64,000 nucleotides of DNA from Streptococcus parasanguinis (lineage in GTDB: Bacteria > Bacillota > Bacilli > Lactobacillales > Streptococcaceae). The DNA lies in the NCBI RefSeq assembly GCF_018499505.1, contig NZ_JAHDAC010000001.1:492756-556755 (forward strand), given 5' to 3'. Shown in pieces: positions 39,129-47,607 of the stretch. Within the stretch, counting starts at the first letter, position 1. Each line of letters begins with the position of its first letter. Position numbers and translations under genes: made by a program. Below the pieces are notes generated by a model that ran no database searches, was not told the DNA's origin, and saw nothing but the letters and a program-made list of their open reading frames with translations.

Positions 39129-39162
39129 GCTCTTTATTTCTTTCAAATAGACGCGATACCCA

Positions 39163-39191
39163 TTGACAGCGCTTTCTCATAGTGCTAAAAT
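39163..39191 (+). promoter_or_regulatory. Orphan near-consensus promoter facing the amylase 3' end
   Basis: TTGACA (39163-39168), 17 bases, TAAAAT (39186-39191), with TG at 39183-39184. No plus-strand gene follows. Transcripts would start near 39198, cross a near-palindrome (TTTCCTATAAAA to TTTTTACAGGAAA) and the amylase terminator stem, and run antisense into the amylase gene. Confidence 0.5.
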
Positions 39192-39221
39192 GAAGCTGTA
39201 TTTCCTATAAAATTTTTACAG

Positions 39222-39262
39222 GAAAAAAATTCTCCTAGGAAGATGTAGATCCTAGGAGAACA
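39222..39262 (-). terminator. Terminator of the amylase gene
   Basis: TTCTCCTAGGA (39230-39240) and TCCTAGGAGAA (39250-39260) pair perfectly; on the minus strand TTTTTTT follows. Confidence 0.92.
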
Positions 39263-39275
39263 TTACATATAAAGG

Positions 39276-40739
39276 TTATTGGCCCTCTGTATCTTGGGCT
39301 ACCCAGACGCTGACGGAGCGTTCTGAGACTGGGAATTCAGCAGTACCGTCTTCTTGAACTTGGACAGTTTCGCTACAATTTTCTAGGACATCATAGTAGG
39401 TGAGACCTGCGTAGGATGAGCCGATCTCCATGACTTTTGTAGCAGCTTGGTTATTGGAAATTAAGCAGGCGATTGGTGCTGATTCTTCTGTACCTGAACG
39501 TGTCCAACCGATGCAATTAGGATCATCGAAGTAGTCCGTCTGTTCCCCATAGGCCAGATCTTTACGAACCCATAAGAGACGATCGAGAACCTCTTGGAAA
39601 CTTTCTTGCGCAAATTTGCCCTCGATCCCGTAGTAGTCTCCATAGAAGACACAAGGCAAACCAGCTTCACGAAGTAAGATCAAGGCATAGGCTGCAGGCT
39701 TAAACCATTCTTCAATGGTAGATTCCAAGGCTTGCCCTCGTTGGGTATCATGGTTGTCGACGAAAGTAACAGCCTCTTCCGGATGATTTAGCGCCAGTGT
39801 TCCATCAAAAATAGTTCGCAGGTCGAAATTTTCACCCTCTTGACTAGCTCTGAAGAGGTTTTGGTGGAGGGCTACGTCGACCAGGTCATACAGGTAATCA
39901 ATGCTTTCCAAGTACTCATCGTTGGTTTCTGTGTCGCCATTCCAAAATTCACCAAAGACGTAGAAATCTTCTCCATATTTTTTGGTGATATTGTGGATGA
40001 AATTCTTCATAAAGAAGGAGTCGATGTGTTTGACCGCATCCAGACGGAAGCCTTCTACACCAGTCGTTTCGATAAACCATTCAGCCCATTGGTCGAGATT
40101 TTCTACAACTTCGGGATGTTTGAAATCGATATCGGCGTACATGAGGTAATCGTAGTTTCCGTTTTCCTTGTCTACCAGATCTCCATGAGCCCAACCTTTG
40201 TTGTCCCCTTGGATTTGGTAGATCCCATTCTTATTACGTGAAGCATCGTAGTCAGTGCCGGTGAAGTGGTACCAATGCCAGTGGAAGTCATTATAGGCTC
40301 CATTTCGGCCATCAAAGGTGAATTTGGTCCATCCTTGAATGGTGAAGGGCTCAGTGAGAACCTTGTTTCGATCCATCGGATCCACCTCAACGACCTCGAA
40401 TTCCTCTAAGCCATCAGCTGCAGCTTTATGGTTGAGAACGACATCAGCCATTGGTTGAATCCCTGCATCTTTGAGGGCTTGAATGGCTTGAAGATAATCG
40501 TCTTTGAAACCGTATTTGGTACGAACCGTTCCTTTTTGATCGAACTCGCCCAAATCAAAGAGGTCATAGACTCCGTACCCAACGTCATTGTTAGATGTCG
40601 CTTTAAAGGCAGGTGGCATCCAGACTTTACGAATACCCAAGTCTGCTAAGTGTTGCGCATCTTCAGCAAGACGCGTCCAGTGGTTCCCATCAGCGGGCAA
40701 ATACCACTCAAAATATTGCATTAAGGTTTGATTTTCCAT
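39276..40739 (-). CDS. Cytoplasmic alpha-amylase (GH13)
   Basis: 487 residues from the ATG at 40739 (MENQTLMQYFEWYLP, the usual start of this subfamily). An ATG at 40757 would add KEEIT; it lies within about 10 bases of the predicted mRNA start. There is no signal peptide. GH13 regions: DVVLNHKA (region I), GFRLDAVKHI (region II, nucleophile Asp), FGEFW (region III, acid/base Glu) and FVDNHDTQ (region IV). It degrades imported maltodextrins or internal glucan. A MalR-type operator overlaps the promoter, which fits induction by maltose/maltodextrin. Confidence 0.92.
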   Translation of the reverse strand: MENQTLMQYFEWYLPADGNHWTRLAEDAQHLADLGIRKVWMPPAFKATSNNDVGYGVYDLFDLGEFDQKGTVRTKYGFKDDYLQAIQALKDAGIQPMADVVLNHKAAADGLEEFEVVEVDPMDRNKVLTEPFTIQGWTKFTFDGRNGAYNDFHWHWYHFTGTDYDASRNKNGIYQIQGDNKGWAHGDLVDKENGNYDYLMYADIDFKHPEVVENLDQWAEWFIETTGVEGFRLDAVKHIDSFFMKNFIHNITKKYGEDFYVFGEFWNGDTETNDEYLESIDYLYDLVDVALHQNLFRASQEGENFDLRTIFDGTLALNHPEEAVTFVDNHDTQRGQALESTIEEWFKPAAYALILLREAGLPCVFYGDYYGIEGKFAQESFQEVLDRLLWVRKDLAYGEQTDYFDDPNCIGWTRSGTEESAPIACLISNNQAATKVMEIGSSYAGLTYYDVLENCSETVQVQEDGTAEFPVSERSVSVWVAQDTEGQ

Positions 40740-40791
40740 CGTTATTTCTTCTTTCATGTGAATGTCCCTATTTTACCAAAAATAGTTGGAT

Positions 40792-40808
40792 GCGACAAAC
40801 GTTTGCGC
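40792..40808. promoter_or_regulatory. MalR-like operator at the amylase promoter
   Basis: The minus strand reads GCGCAAACGTTTGTCGC, a near-perfect palindrome containing GCAAACGTTTG. As I remember it, pneumococcal MalR recognises CGCAAACGTTTGCG. It overlaps the -35 region (TTGTCG), with TGGTAAAAT as the -10 (about 40771-40779, minus strand), a position suited to repression. Confidence 0.55.
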
Positions 40809-40960
40809 TGGAAGCAAGCCCTTTCTGAAAAAGAAATCGCATACATGAAAGAAATGAAGTGAGAATATAAAAAGTAGCATTTTATTTACGTAGAAATATC
40901 AGTCTGATACATATATTTCTATTCATTTAATTAGTTTGATTATATCAAAGGAGGATTGGT

Positions 40961-42598
40961 TTGAAAGTGAAAACCACCAATAGAGAGAGCATCGAAAAGA
41001 TTTTTACTGAAGCCTTGGCAATCCCAAGCTTTACCAACACTGAGACCGAGCAAGGGATCGAAGCCTACCTGGATCAACGGATTGGCCAGATCCCCTATTT
41101 CAAGGACCATCCGGACCACTTTGGGCGCTATCAGGTGCCACAGGATCACTTGCATCGGTCGGTCAATTGGGCCTTGGTTGATAAGGGCAAGAAAAAAACA
41201 GTTATCCTTTTCCACCACCATGATACTGTCGATTTAGAAGACTATGGAAGCTTGTCGGAAATCGCACTTGATTCTGATAAAGTAGCAGAAGCCTTGAAAG
41301 GACTGGACAGTCGACCTGATATGCAGGAAGATTTAGCTTCTGGAGAATGGAAATTTGGCAGAGGGTCTTGCGATATGAAAGCAGCCTTAGCCCTTCAATT
41401 GGGGGTTCTGGAAGCCTATGCGGCAGATCCCTCAGGAGGTCAGGTCAACCTGCTTTATCTTTCTGTTGGAGACGAGGAATCCTATTCACGTGGGATGCGG
41501 GGAGCTTTGGGCCTCCTCACAGATTTGCAGGAAAAGTTTGATCTGAATTATGTATTAGCAGTGGATTCAGAACCCTTTGAATCGGAAGTAGGAAAAGAAA
41601 AGGTCCTTCACATTGGCACAGTCGGCAAACTCATGCCAGTCGTTGTGGCGCAAGGCGTCTTGTCCCATATGAAGGAGCCCCTTAAAGGGATCAATGCCTT
41701 GTCCCTCTTAGTAGCCATCGCAAGTCAGCTGGATCTTCATCCCGATCTGGCAGATCAGGCGCTGGGAGAAACGTCCCCCCTTCCTTCTTGGTCCTATCTC
41801 AGAGATTTGAAGGAGCAGTACGATGTATCGACCGTGCTTTATGCGGCTGGTTATTTCAGTGTGTTGCATTTGAAGAAAACACCTCAAGAGCTCCTACAGC
41901 GGATTTATGAGCTTAGTCAGGAGGCCTTGGACGCCTTTTACAAGAAGTACGAGCACTTGCAGGATCAGGCTGGTCAAGACCATATGATTGCAAGGCCAAG
42001 AGTCATCACCTATCAAGAACTAGAGGAACGTTGCCAAGCCTTAGAGGGCTACCAAGACTATAGAGAAGCTTCTAATAAAAAAGCGGAGCAAGATTTTCGT
42101 AATGGGACCAGCTACCAAAGCCTTGCGATTCAGCAAATCCAGCGACTCCTTGAGTTTCTCGGAGATAAGAATCCTATGGTGGTCATCGGTTTTGCGCCCC
42201 CATATTATCCTTCCATGAATTGCCGCTTTTTAGACAATACCGATTTCAATATCGTGTCCCTCATCACTGATTACCGCGAGTATCTGGACACAAGAGGTTA
42301 CTTCTTAAAAGTCGAAGAATACTTTATGGGGATTAACGACACCAGTTATTGTGCCTTGGAAAAGGATGTGGCTTCTTATCAAGTCGTCCTAGATAGCCTA
42401 GCCACACCAGCCCAGGTCTATGATCTGGATCTGGAAAAAATTGCCCAAATTCAGGTTCCAGCAGTTAATCTAGGACCATGGGGTAAAGAATTGCATAAGC
42501 GAGGAGAGCGGGTCTACAAAGAAGACTTCTTGGAGACCATTCCAAACTATCTGCTAGAATTGCTCTATCATTTCGATGATCGCTTATCAACAGAATAA
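40961..42598 (+). CDS. RocB-like M20-family peptidase
   Basis: 545 residues from a TTG start with AAAGGAGG 6 bases upstream. M20 metallopeptidase motifs: FHHHDTVD (His, Asp), GRGSCDMKAALAL (bridging Asp), SVGDEESYSRGMRGAL (catalytic Glu pair) and AVDSEP. Length and the C-terminal GFAPPYYPSMN and ISDTSY-like (INDTSYCAL) segments match RocB of Bacillus, annotated as arginine utilisation but of unproven activity. The next gene, an ABC ATPase, begins 38 bases later. Confidence 0.82.
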   Translation: MKVKTTNRESIEKIFTEALAIPSFTNTETEQGIEAYLDQRIGQIPYFKDHPDHFGRYQVPQDHLHRSVNWALVDKGKKKTVILFHHHDTVDLEDYGSLSEIALDSDKVAEALKGLDSRPDMQEDLASGEWKFGRGSCDMKAALALQLGVLEAYAADPSGGQVNLLYLSVGDEESYSRGMRGALGLLTDLQEKFDLNYVLAVDSEPFESEVGKEKVLHIGTVGKLMPVVVAQGVLSHMKEPLKGINALSLLVAIASQLDLHPDLADQALGETSPLPSWSYLRDLKEQYDVSTVLYAAGYFSVLHLKKTPQELLQRIYELSQEALDAFYKKYEHLQDQAGQDHMIARPRVITYQELEERCQALEGYQDYREASNKKAEQDFRNGTSYQSLAIQQIQRLLEFLGDKNPMVVIGFAPPYYPSMNCRFLDNTDFNIVSLITDYREYLDTRGYFLKVEEYFMGINDTSYCALEKDVASYQVVLDSLATPAQVYDLDLEKIAQIQVPAVNLGPWGKELHKRGERVYKEDFLETIPNYLLELLYHFDDRLSTE

Positions 42599-42636
42599 GA
42601 AAAACGGTCCCAACGAGGATCAATTAGGGAGTTAAA

Positions 42637-43380
42637 ATGATTACATTTCACGGAGTTACCAAAGATTACGATGGGCACATTGCCCTTAACCACTTGGATC
42701 TGACCATCGAAGATGGGCAAATTGTCGGACTGATTGGCCATAACGGAGCTGGAAAGTCAACGACGATTAAGAGCCTGGTCAGTGTCATCACCCCAACCAC
42801 TGGATCCATTGAAGTGGATGGTCAGGACCTCTATAGCCATCGGCTAGCGATCAAAAAGAAGATCGGTTATGTGGCAGATTCGCCAGATCTTTTCTTGCGT
42901 CTCACAGCCAATGAATTCTGGGAGTTGGTTGCGACCTCTTATGATATGAGTCAGAAAGACTGTGACCAACGCTTAGAGGAGCTTCTTAGGATCTTTGATT
43001 TTCAGAGCCACCGCTATGAAGTGATTGAATCCTTTTCACATGGGATGCGCCAGAAGGTCTTCGTCATTGCAGCCCTCTTGTCAGATCCAGATATCTGGGT
43101 CTTGGACGAACCGATGACCGGTTTGGACCCACAGGCTTCTTACGATTTAAAACAAATGATGCGCCAACATGCGGATCGGGGCAAGACGGTTATTTTCTCT
43201 ACCCACGTCTTAGAAGTGGCTGAACAACTCTGTGATAAAATCGCCATTCTCAAAAAGGGAAATCTCATTTTCTATGGGACGATCGAGGAATTGAAGGGAC
43301 AACATCCCGAACAAAGTCTGGAAAGTATCTATCTCAGTCTAGCGGGTCGGAAGGAAGAAGGTGGCGATCATGCGTCTTAA
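42637..43380 (+). CDS. ABC transporter ATP-binding protein (ABC-2 exporter type)
   Basis: 247 residues. Walker A is GHNGAGKSTT, the signature FSHGMRQKV, Walker B IWVLDEPMTGLDP and the H-loop FSTHVLEVA. The GMRQK signature and C-terminal extension are typical of ABC-2 drug, lipid or antibiotic exporters. It overlaps the permease gene by 11 bases. GGGAG precedes the ATG. Confidence 0.92.
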   Translation: MITFHGVTKDYDGHIALNHLDLTIEDGQIVGLIGHNGAGKSTTIKSLVSVITPTTGSIEVDGQDLYSHRLAIKKKIGYVADSPDLFLRLTANEFWELVATSYDMSQKDCDQRLEELLRIFDFQSHRYEVIESFSHGMRQKVFVIAALLSDPDIWVLDEPMTGLDPQASYDLKQMMRQHADRGKTVIFSTHVLEVAEQLCDKIAILKKGNLIFYGTIEELKGQHPEQSLESIYLSLAGRKEEGGDHAS

Positions 43381-45016
43381 GATCATCCAGCAGCTGGTCA
43401 ATGTTAATATCATCTATGCCAGTCAGCCCGCTCAGATCGCAAAATTACGTGCCAAACAGGCCAAAAAACCGGACGTCAAACTCAATGTCGCCCGCAAATC
43501 GGTGCTCAACTACCTCTTTTTAGGATTGGTCTATTTCCTCATATTTGGCTTGCTCTTTAGTATCTATGATTTTGTGAACCAACCAGCCTTCTTTGTCAAT
43601 ATGGTGGCCCTCTTTTCCTTGATGACCATTTCCCAAGGATTTATGAGCTTTTACAATGTCTTTTATGAAAGCAAGGACCTCCAATTTTACCGGCCCTATG
43701 CCTTCTCAGATGCGGAAGTCATTGCTGGAAAGAGTATCTCGGTCATCCTGACCCTTCTCATGGCTATCCTTCCCTTGGTCAGCTATTTTCTGATCCTGCC
43801 TGTCCAAGCAGGTGGCTTTAATCCGTTAGGGATCCTACTAGGACTCTTTTGTGCCTTAATTCTCTTAGGGGTTCTCTTTTTAGCGACGATCCTCCTATCC
43901 CATCTGATCACCAAGACCTTGTTTTTCAAAAAACACACGACTCTGGTCTCCAACATCATGGTCGGAATTGGTTCTCTTCTGAGTCTAGGAGCTTATCTCT
44001 ATCTGAATCTAGTCCAAACCCATCGGGTAGAAGTGACGGGTGGCGCTGATATTCCCATTCTATTTCCACCTTTTACGGCCTTTCATCAGTTCATTCTCCA
44101 TCCTTTTGATGGAGAAGCGATCCTTGGCCTCTTGGGATGGATCCTGGTCCTTCTGGTCTTGATAGGCCTGGTTCGCAAAATCGTGATCCCGCAGTTCTAT
44201 GATGCGGCCCTTGCAGTTGCGACCAACCAAACCGTTAAAGAGCGCGTGAGAGTGCTCCATGTGGGTCAGAAAGACTCCTTTAGACGATTTGTCATTCAGT
44301 ATCATCGCAGACTCTTGAGCGATGGAACCCTTATGGTGCAAGTCCTCTTGATGATGAGTATTCTGCCATATATTTTCCTCCTTAGTGGAGCAGCAGGAGC
44401 ATCGAAAAATATAGGAGGCCTCAGTTCTTACTTGACACCCCAGTATCTGGTGCCACTGGCTCTCGTTGCCTTCTTGATCGGTGTTTTCAATAGTTTTGGA
44501 GGCTTGACCAGTATCGGTATTTCGCTAGAGCGCGAAAACTTTGAGTACTTGAGATCCCTCCCTGTTGATTTTAAACGCTATCTCTTTATGAAGTTTTGGT
44601 TGCTCTATCTGGTGCAATCCATCCTTCCTGTCATTCTTCTAGTTGGCGTTTGTCTCTATTTTGGCGTCCATCCCTTGGCTATCCTTGCCATGTTATTGAT
44701 CTGGGTGGTAACCACCATTCCGATCTGTATCCGAGACTATGTCAAAGATTTTCAGAACTTTAGCACAAATTGGACCAATATCACAGAGTTGATGACCCGC
44801 CATCGCGGGAATGCAGTTCTTCAGTCTATTCTCTTGATTGTCTTTCTCTTTGTGATGTTTCTCTTGATCATTGTCAGCTTTATTTGGACCTATCATTCCG
44901 TCAGCACCCTGCTGGCCGTGATCCTTTATAGTATCATCCTGTTAATCGGAGCAGGAATCAGCTATACCATCTACCGCAAAAAAATCCGGACTCTCTACCA
45001 AGAGATCGGAGAATAA
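43370..45016 (+). CDS. ABC transporter permease, about 12 membrane segments
   Basis: 548 residues from ATG 43370; a GTG at 43361 would add three residues. An N-terminal basic cytoplasmic stretch (AKLRAKQAKKPDVK) is followed by about 10-12 hydrophobic segments in two groups split by a hydrophilic middle (about 290-325). It is the membrane partner of the overlapping ATPase gene. Such pairs next to peptidases occur in streptococci, but the substrate is unknown. The R1 repeat copy D starts 4 bases after its stop. Confidence 0.85.
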   Translation: MRLKIIQQLVNVNIIYASQPAQIAKLRAKQAKKPDVKLNVARKSVLNYLFLGLVYFLIFGLLFSIYDFVNQPAFFVNMVALFSLMTISQGFMSFYNVFYESKDLQFYRPYAFSDAEVIAGKSISVILTLLMAILPLVSYFLILPVQAGGFNPLGILLGLFCALILLGVLFLATILLSHLITKTLFFKKHTTLVSNIMVGIGSLLSLGAYLYLNLVQTHRVEVTGGADIPILFPPFTAFHQFILHPFDGEAILGLLGWILVLLVLIGLVRKIVIPQFYDAALAVATNQTVKERVRVLHVGQKDSFRRFVIQYHRRLLSDGTLMVQVLLMMSILPYIFLLSGAAGASKNIGGLSSYLTPQYLVPLALVAFLIGVFNSFGGLTSIGISLERENFEYLRSLPVDFKRYLFMKFWLLYLVQSILPVILLVGVCLYFGVHPLAILAMLLIWVVTTIPICIRDYVKDFQNFSTNWTNITELMTRHRGNAVLQSILLIVFLFVMFLLIIVSFIWTYHSVSTLLAVILYSIILLIGAGISYTIYRKKIRTLYQEIGE

Positions 45017-45019
45017 AAA

Positions 45020-45198
45020 GAGAGAGTGGGACAGAAATCGGTAATTCGTTAGAATTCGATTTCGTCGTCCCACCTCCGCACAGTTGAGTAGGGCTGTAAA
45101 AGCTGATGAAATCAGCGTAGTAGAGCCCACTCAACCAATGCATCTTGCTCGACAATCCAAAAACAATAAAGAGGCTAGGACTTTTGTCCCAGCCTCTT
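45020..45198 (-). repeat. R1 repeat, copy D (reverse orientation)
   Basis: The reverse complement is nearly identical to copies B, C and E. It fills the gap between the permease gene (+) and the DegV gene (-), which converge, and its two end hairpins face each of them. It is an inverted partner of copy E, 2.4 kb away. Confidence 0.88.
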
Positions 45199-45211
45199 TT
45201 TTAGTGGAAAC

Positions 45212-46054
45212 TTAAATTTCATAGCCCATGAGGAGCCCGCCTTCTTCGGCATAGAAACTACATAGTCCGGAAGTAGGGAGGACTTCGATGTTTGCACGGG
45301 CAAATTTTTCACGGACCAATTCAGAGAATTGCTCGATAAACTTTTCATTGTTGCGGTGGGCGATGGTGATATGACCGCCAGCATAACCCGCCTTGATCAG
45401 TTCATCAAAAGCTGCCTTGATCGCTTTCTTTTGGCCCCGTGCTTTTTGAAGCAACTCAAGGGTACCCGTCTTACTAGCTTCGCCGACCATACGGATATTG
45501 AGGAGCCCGACAACAGTTCCGAGCAATTTGCTGAGACGCCCATTTTTGACCAGATTATCAACTTTAGCCAAAACAAAGAGCAACTTCGTCTTAGACTGAT
45601 AGGTCGTGATCACATCGACCACTTGATCAAAATCGAGGCCTTCAGCGACCAACTGATTGAGCTTGCGAACGATCAGGTCTACCTCACCCCCAGCTGACAA
45701 GCTATTAATGACGTGGATATTGGTATTTGGATGCTCTTCCAAATAAATCTTCTTAGCTACCTCAGCACTATTGTAGCTACCTGAAAGGGTTCCTGTAATG
45801 GTGACAACGACAATATTTTCAGCCCCTTCAAAAGACTTCATATAATCATCGGGACTCGGACAGGCAGACTTAGAAGCTATCGTGGTCGCATACATCTCCT
45901 CCATCATCTGATCGATATTGAGGTGGGCATCATCTGTGTAGATAGTCTCTCCCACTTGGATGGTCAATGGGACACTGACAAACTCCGCATCTGGTGACAG
46001 ATTGTCCAAAGAGCGGTAGTCACAACCTGAATCCGCAATAATTTTCCATTTCAT
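45212..46054 (-). CDS. DegV family fatty-acid-binding protein (FakB-like)
   Basis: 280 residues from the ATG at 46054 (MKWKIIADSGCDYRSLD), with GAGGT upstream on the minus strand; the longer frame to 46288 overlaps the divergent tetR gene. The DegV start IIADSGCD, the SACPSPDDYMKSF loop and VVTITGTLSGSYNSA are classic. DegV proteins bind fatty acids and, as FakB, present them to FakA kinase. The divergent TetR gene may regulate it. Confidence 0.88.
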   Translation of the reverse strand: MKWKIIADSGCDYRSLDNLSPDAEFVSVPLTIQVGETIYTDDAHLNIDQMMEEMYATTIASKSACPSPDDYMKSFEGAENIVVVTITGTLSGSYNSAEVAKKIYLEEHPNTNIHVINSLSAGGEVDLIVRKLNQLVAEGLDFDQVVDVITTYQSKTKLLFVLAKVDNLVKNGRLSKLLGTVVGLLNIRMVGEASKTGTLELLQKARGQKKAIKAAFDELIKAGYAGGHITIAHRNNEKFIEQFSELVREKFARANIEVLPTSGLCSFYAEEGGLLMGYEI

Positions 46055-46088
46055 CAGTTCATACCTCATAATTGTATAAAAATGTACA

Positions 46089-46117
46089 TTGACAAGTAGT
46101 ATGTCTTCTTTTACAAT
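46089..46117 (+). promoter_or_regulatory. tetR promoter
   Basis: TTGACA (46089-46094), 17 bases, TACAAT (46112-46117). A minus-strand TATAAT for the DegV gene overlaps this region, so one repressor could control both. Confidence 0.65.
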
Positions 46118-46183
46118 TATATCATGAAGAGCAATGCTATCCAAGCAGATATCATCAGGTGAGACAGATAGAAAGTAAATGTT

Positions 46184-46753
46184 ATGGCAGAAAGAAAAAT
46201 ATCCGAGAAATCCTTGGAAAATCTCAAACGATTTAACCAAGAAAACAATGCGATTACACGAGAATCCATCGAAATCTCTCTCCTGCAATTGTTGGAGAAA
46301 AAAGATCTGAAAAAGATCACCATATCTGAGCTGGTTCAGCGTGCAGGTGTCTCTCGCGCAGCCTTTTACCGTAATTATGACTCCAAGGAAGAGATTCTAG
46401 AGTCCATCTTTCAATCTAGTATCGCAAAGATTACCAAATCTTTAGATGGCTACAACCTCAAGACAGATCTCTACCAAGTCTGGGTCTACCTCTTTAAGGA
46501 AGTCAAGAAAGAAGCCAAGATCATCAGCCTAGCTATTGACTACAATTTCGAACGACTCTTGACCAAGGCAGTCTATGACTTTTTAGAAAAACGAAATGGC
46601 AGCTCCTCGAATGGCGCTGGCAGCTACCTCAATTCCTTCTGGAGCTCTGCCATTGTCTCTGTCATCTCCAAATGGATTAAGGACGGCATGAAGATCCCCG
46701 CCGAGAAGATCGCGACCCTAGGCCTCCCTCTCTTCCCACAAAAGAAGAAGTAA
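46184..46753 (+). CDS. TetR/AcrR family transcriptional regulator
   Basis: 189 residues. The helix-turn-helix is at about 40-65 (ITISELVQRAGVSRAAFYRNYDSKEEIL), with a helical ligand-binding domain after it. A basic/polar extension (AERKISEKSLENLKRF) precedes the DNA-binding domain. The ribosome binding site is weak. The divergent layout with the DegV gene suggests control of fatty-acid handling and autoregulation; this is inference from position only. Confidence 0.85.
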   Translation: MAERKISEKSLENLKRFNQENNAITRESIEISLLQLLEKKDLKKITISELVQRAGVSRAAFYRNYDSKEEILESIFQSSIAKITKSLDGYNLKTDLYQVWVYLFKEVKKEAKIISLAIDYNFERLLTKAVYDFLEKRNGSSSNGAGSYLNSFWSSAIVSVISKWIKDGMKIPAEKIATLGLPLFPQKKK

Positions 46754-46852
46754 ACACCACCGAGAGGTAATTTTAAAGTAAACTGCACATCTCCATAACT
46801 AGTTCAAATGAATAGATAAAACTGAGCAGAGATTAAACAAAGGACAAGAACG

Positions 46853-47422
46853 ATGATCGAAGAACGAATTCTTGCTGCTAAGCAGTATGTTAAAACCTTA
46901 TTTGCTGATCGAGCGGATGGCCATGATGTGGAGCATACTCTCCGCGTTTATACCAATGCGATGAGAATTGCACAAGCAGAAGGTCCATGTGATCTGGAGA
47001 TAGTGGGCTTGTCAGCTCTCCTTCACGATGCTGATGATGATAAATTGTTTCATACAGAGAATAATGCGAATGCTCGCATGTTCCTAGAAGAGATCGGTAT
47101 TCCTCAAGACCAAATCGACCAGATTTGTCGGGTTATCAATGCTGTTTCTTTCAGCAAAAATCGCGATAAACATCCAGAAACCTTAGAAGGCAAGATTGTC
47201 CAGGATGCAGACCGCCTGGATGCGATAGGAGCTGTAGGAATTGCACGAACATTTTCCTATGGTGGCCACAAAGGGAGGTCCCTCACTGATACAGTCCAAC
47301 ATTTCCATGACAAGTTGCTTCTCTTGAAAGATGAAATGAACACGGAGACTGCTAAGCAAATAGCAGAAAGCCGCCATCAATTTTTAATCACCTTTCTAGA
47401 AGAACTAGAGAAGGAACTCTAA
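46853..47422 (+). CDS. HD-domain phosphohydrolase
   Basis: 189 residues. The metal-binding HD motif is split as DGHDVEHTLRVY and LSALLHDADDDKL, with the downstream Asp in VQDADRLDAIGAVG. This fits the YedJ/YpgQ type of HD phosphohydrolase, some of which cleave nucleotides. The in vivo substrate is unknown. The gene ends 5 bases before R1 copy E. Confidence 0.87.
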   Translation: MIEERILAAKQYVKTLFADRADGHDVEHTLRVYTNAMRIAQAEGPCDLEIVGLSALLHDADDDKLFHTENNANARMFLEEIGIPQDQIDQICRVINAVSFSKNRDKHPETLEGKIVQDADRLDAIGAVGIARTFSYGGHKGRSLTDTVQHFHDKLLLLKDEMNTETAKQIAESRHQFLITFLEELEKEL

Positions 47423-47426
47423 CAAA

Positions 47427-47604
47427 AGAGGCTGGGACAAAAGTCCTAGCCTCTCAATTATTTTTGGATTGTCGAGCAAGACGCAGTGGTTGAGTAGGCT
47501 CTACTACGCTGATTTCATCAGCTTTTACAGCCCTACTCAACTGTGCGGAGGTGGGACGACGAAATCGAATTCTAACGAATTACCGATTTCTGTCCTACTC
47601 TCTT
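47427..47604 (+). repeat. R1 repeat, copy E
   Basis: A full copy; it differs from B mainly at GTAGGC in the central stem and GTCCTAC in hairpin 3. It fills the gap between the HD gene (+) and the deacetylase gene (-), which converge. Confidence 0.88.
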
Positions 47605-47607
47605 TCT

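Noticed and set aside
40800..40862. Short frame KRLRWKQALSEKEIAYMKEMK upstream of the RocB-like gene, possibly a gene tail
   Set aside because: It overlaps the amylase operator region, has no start, and is too short to support; protein-like appearance may be chance.
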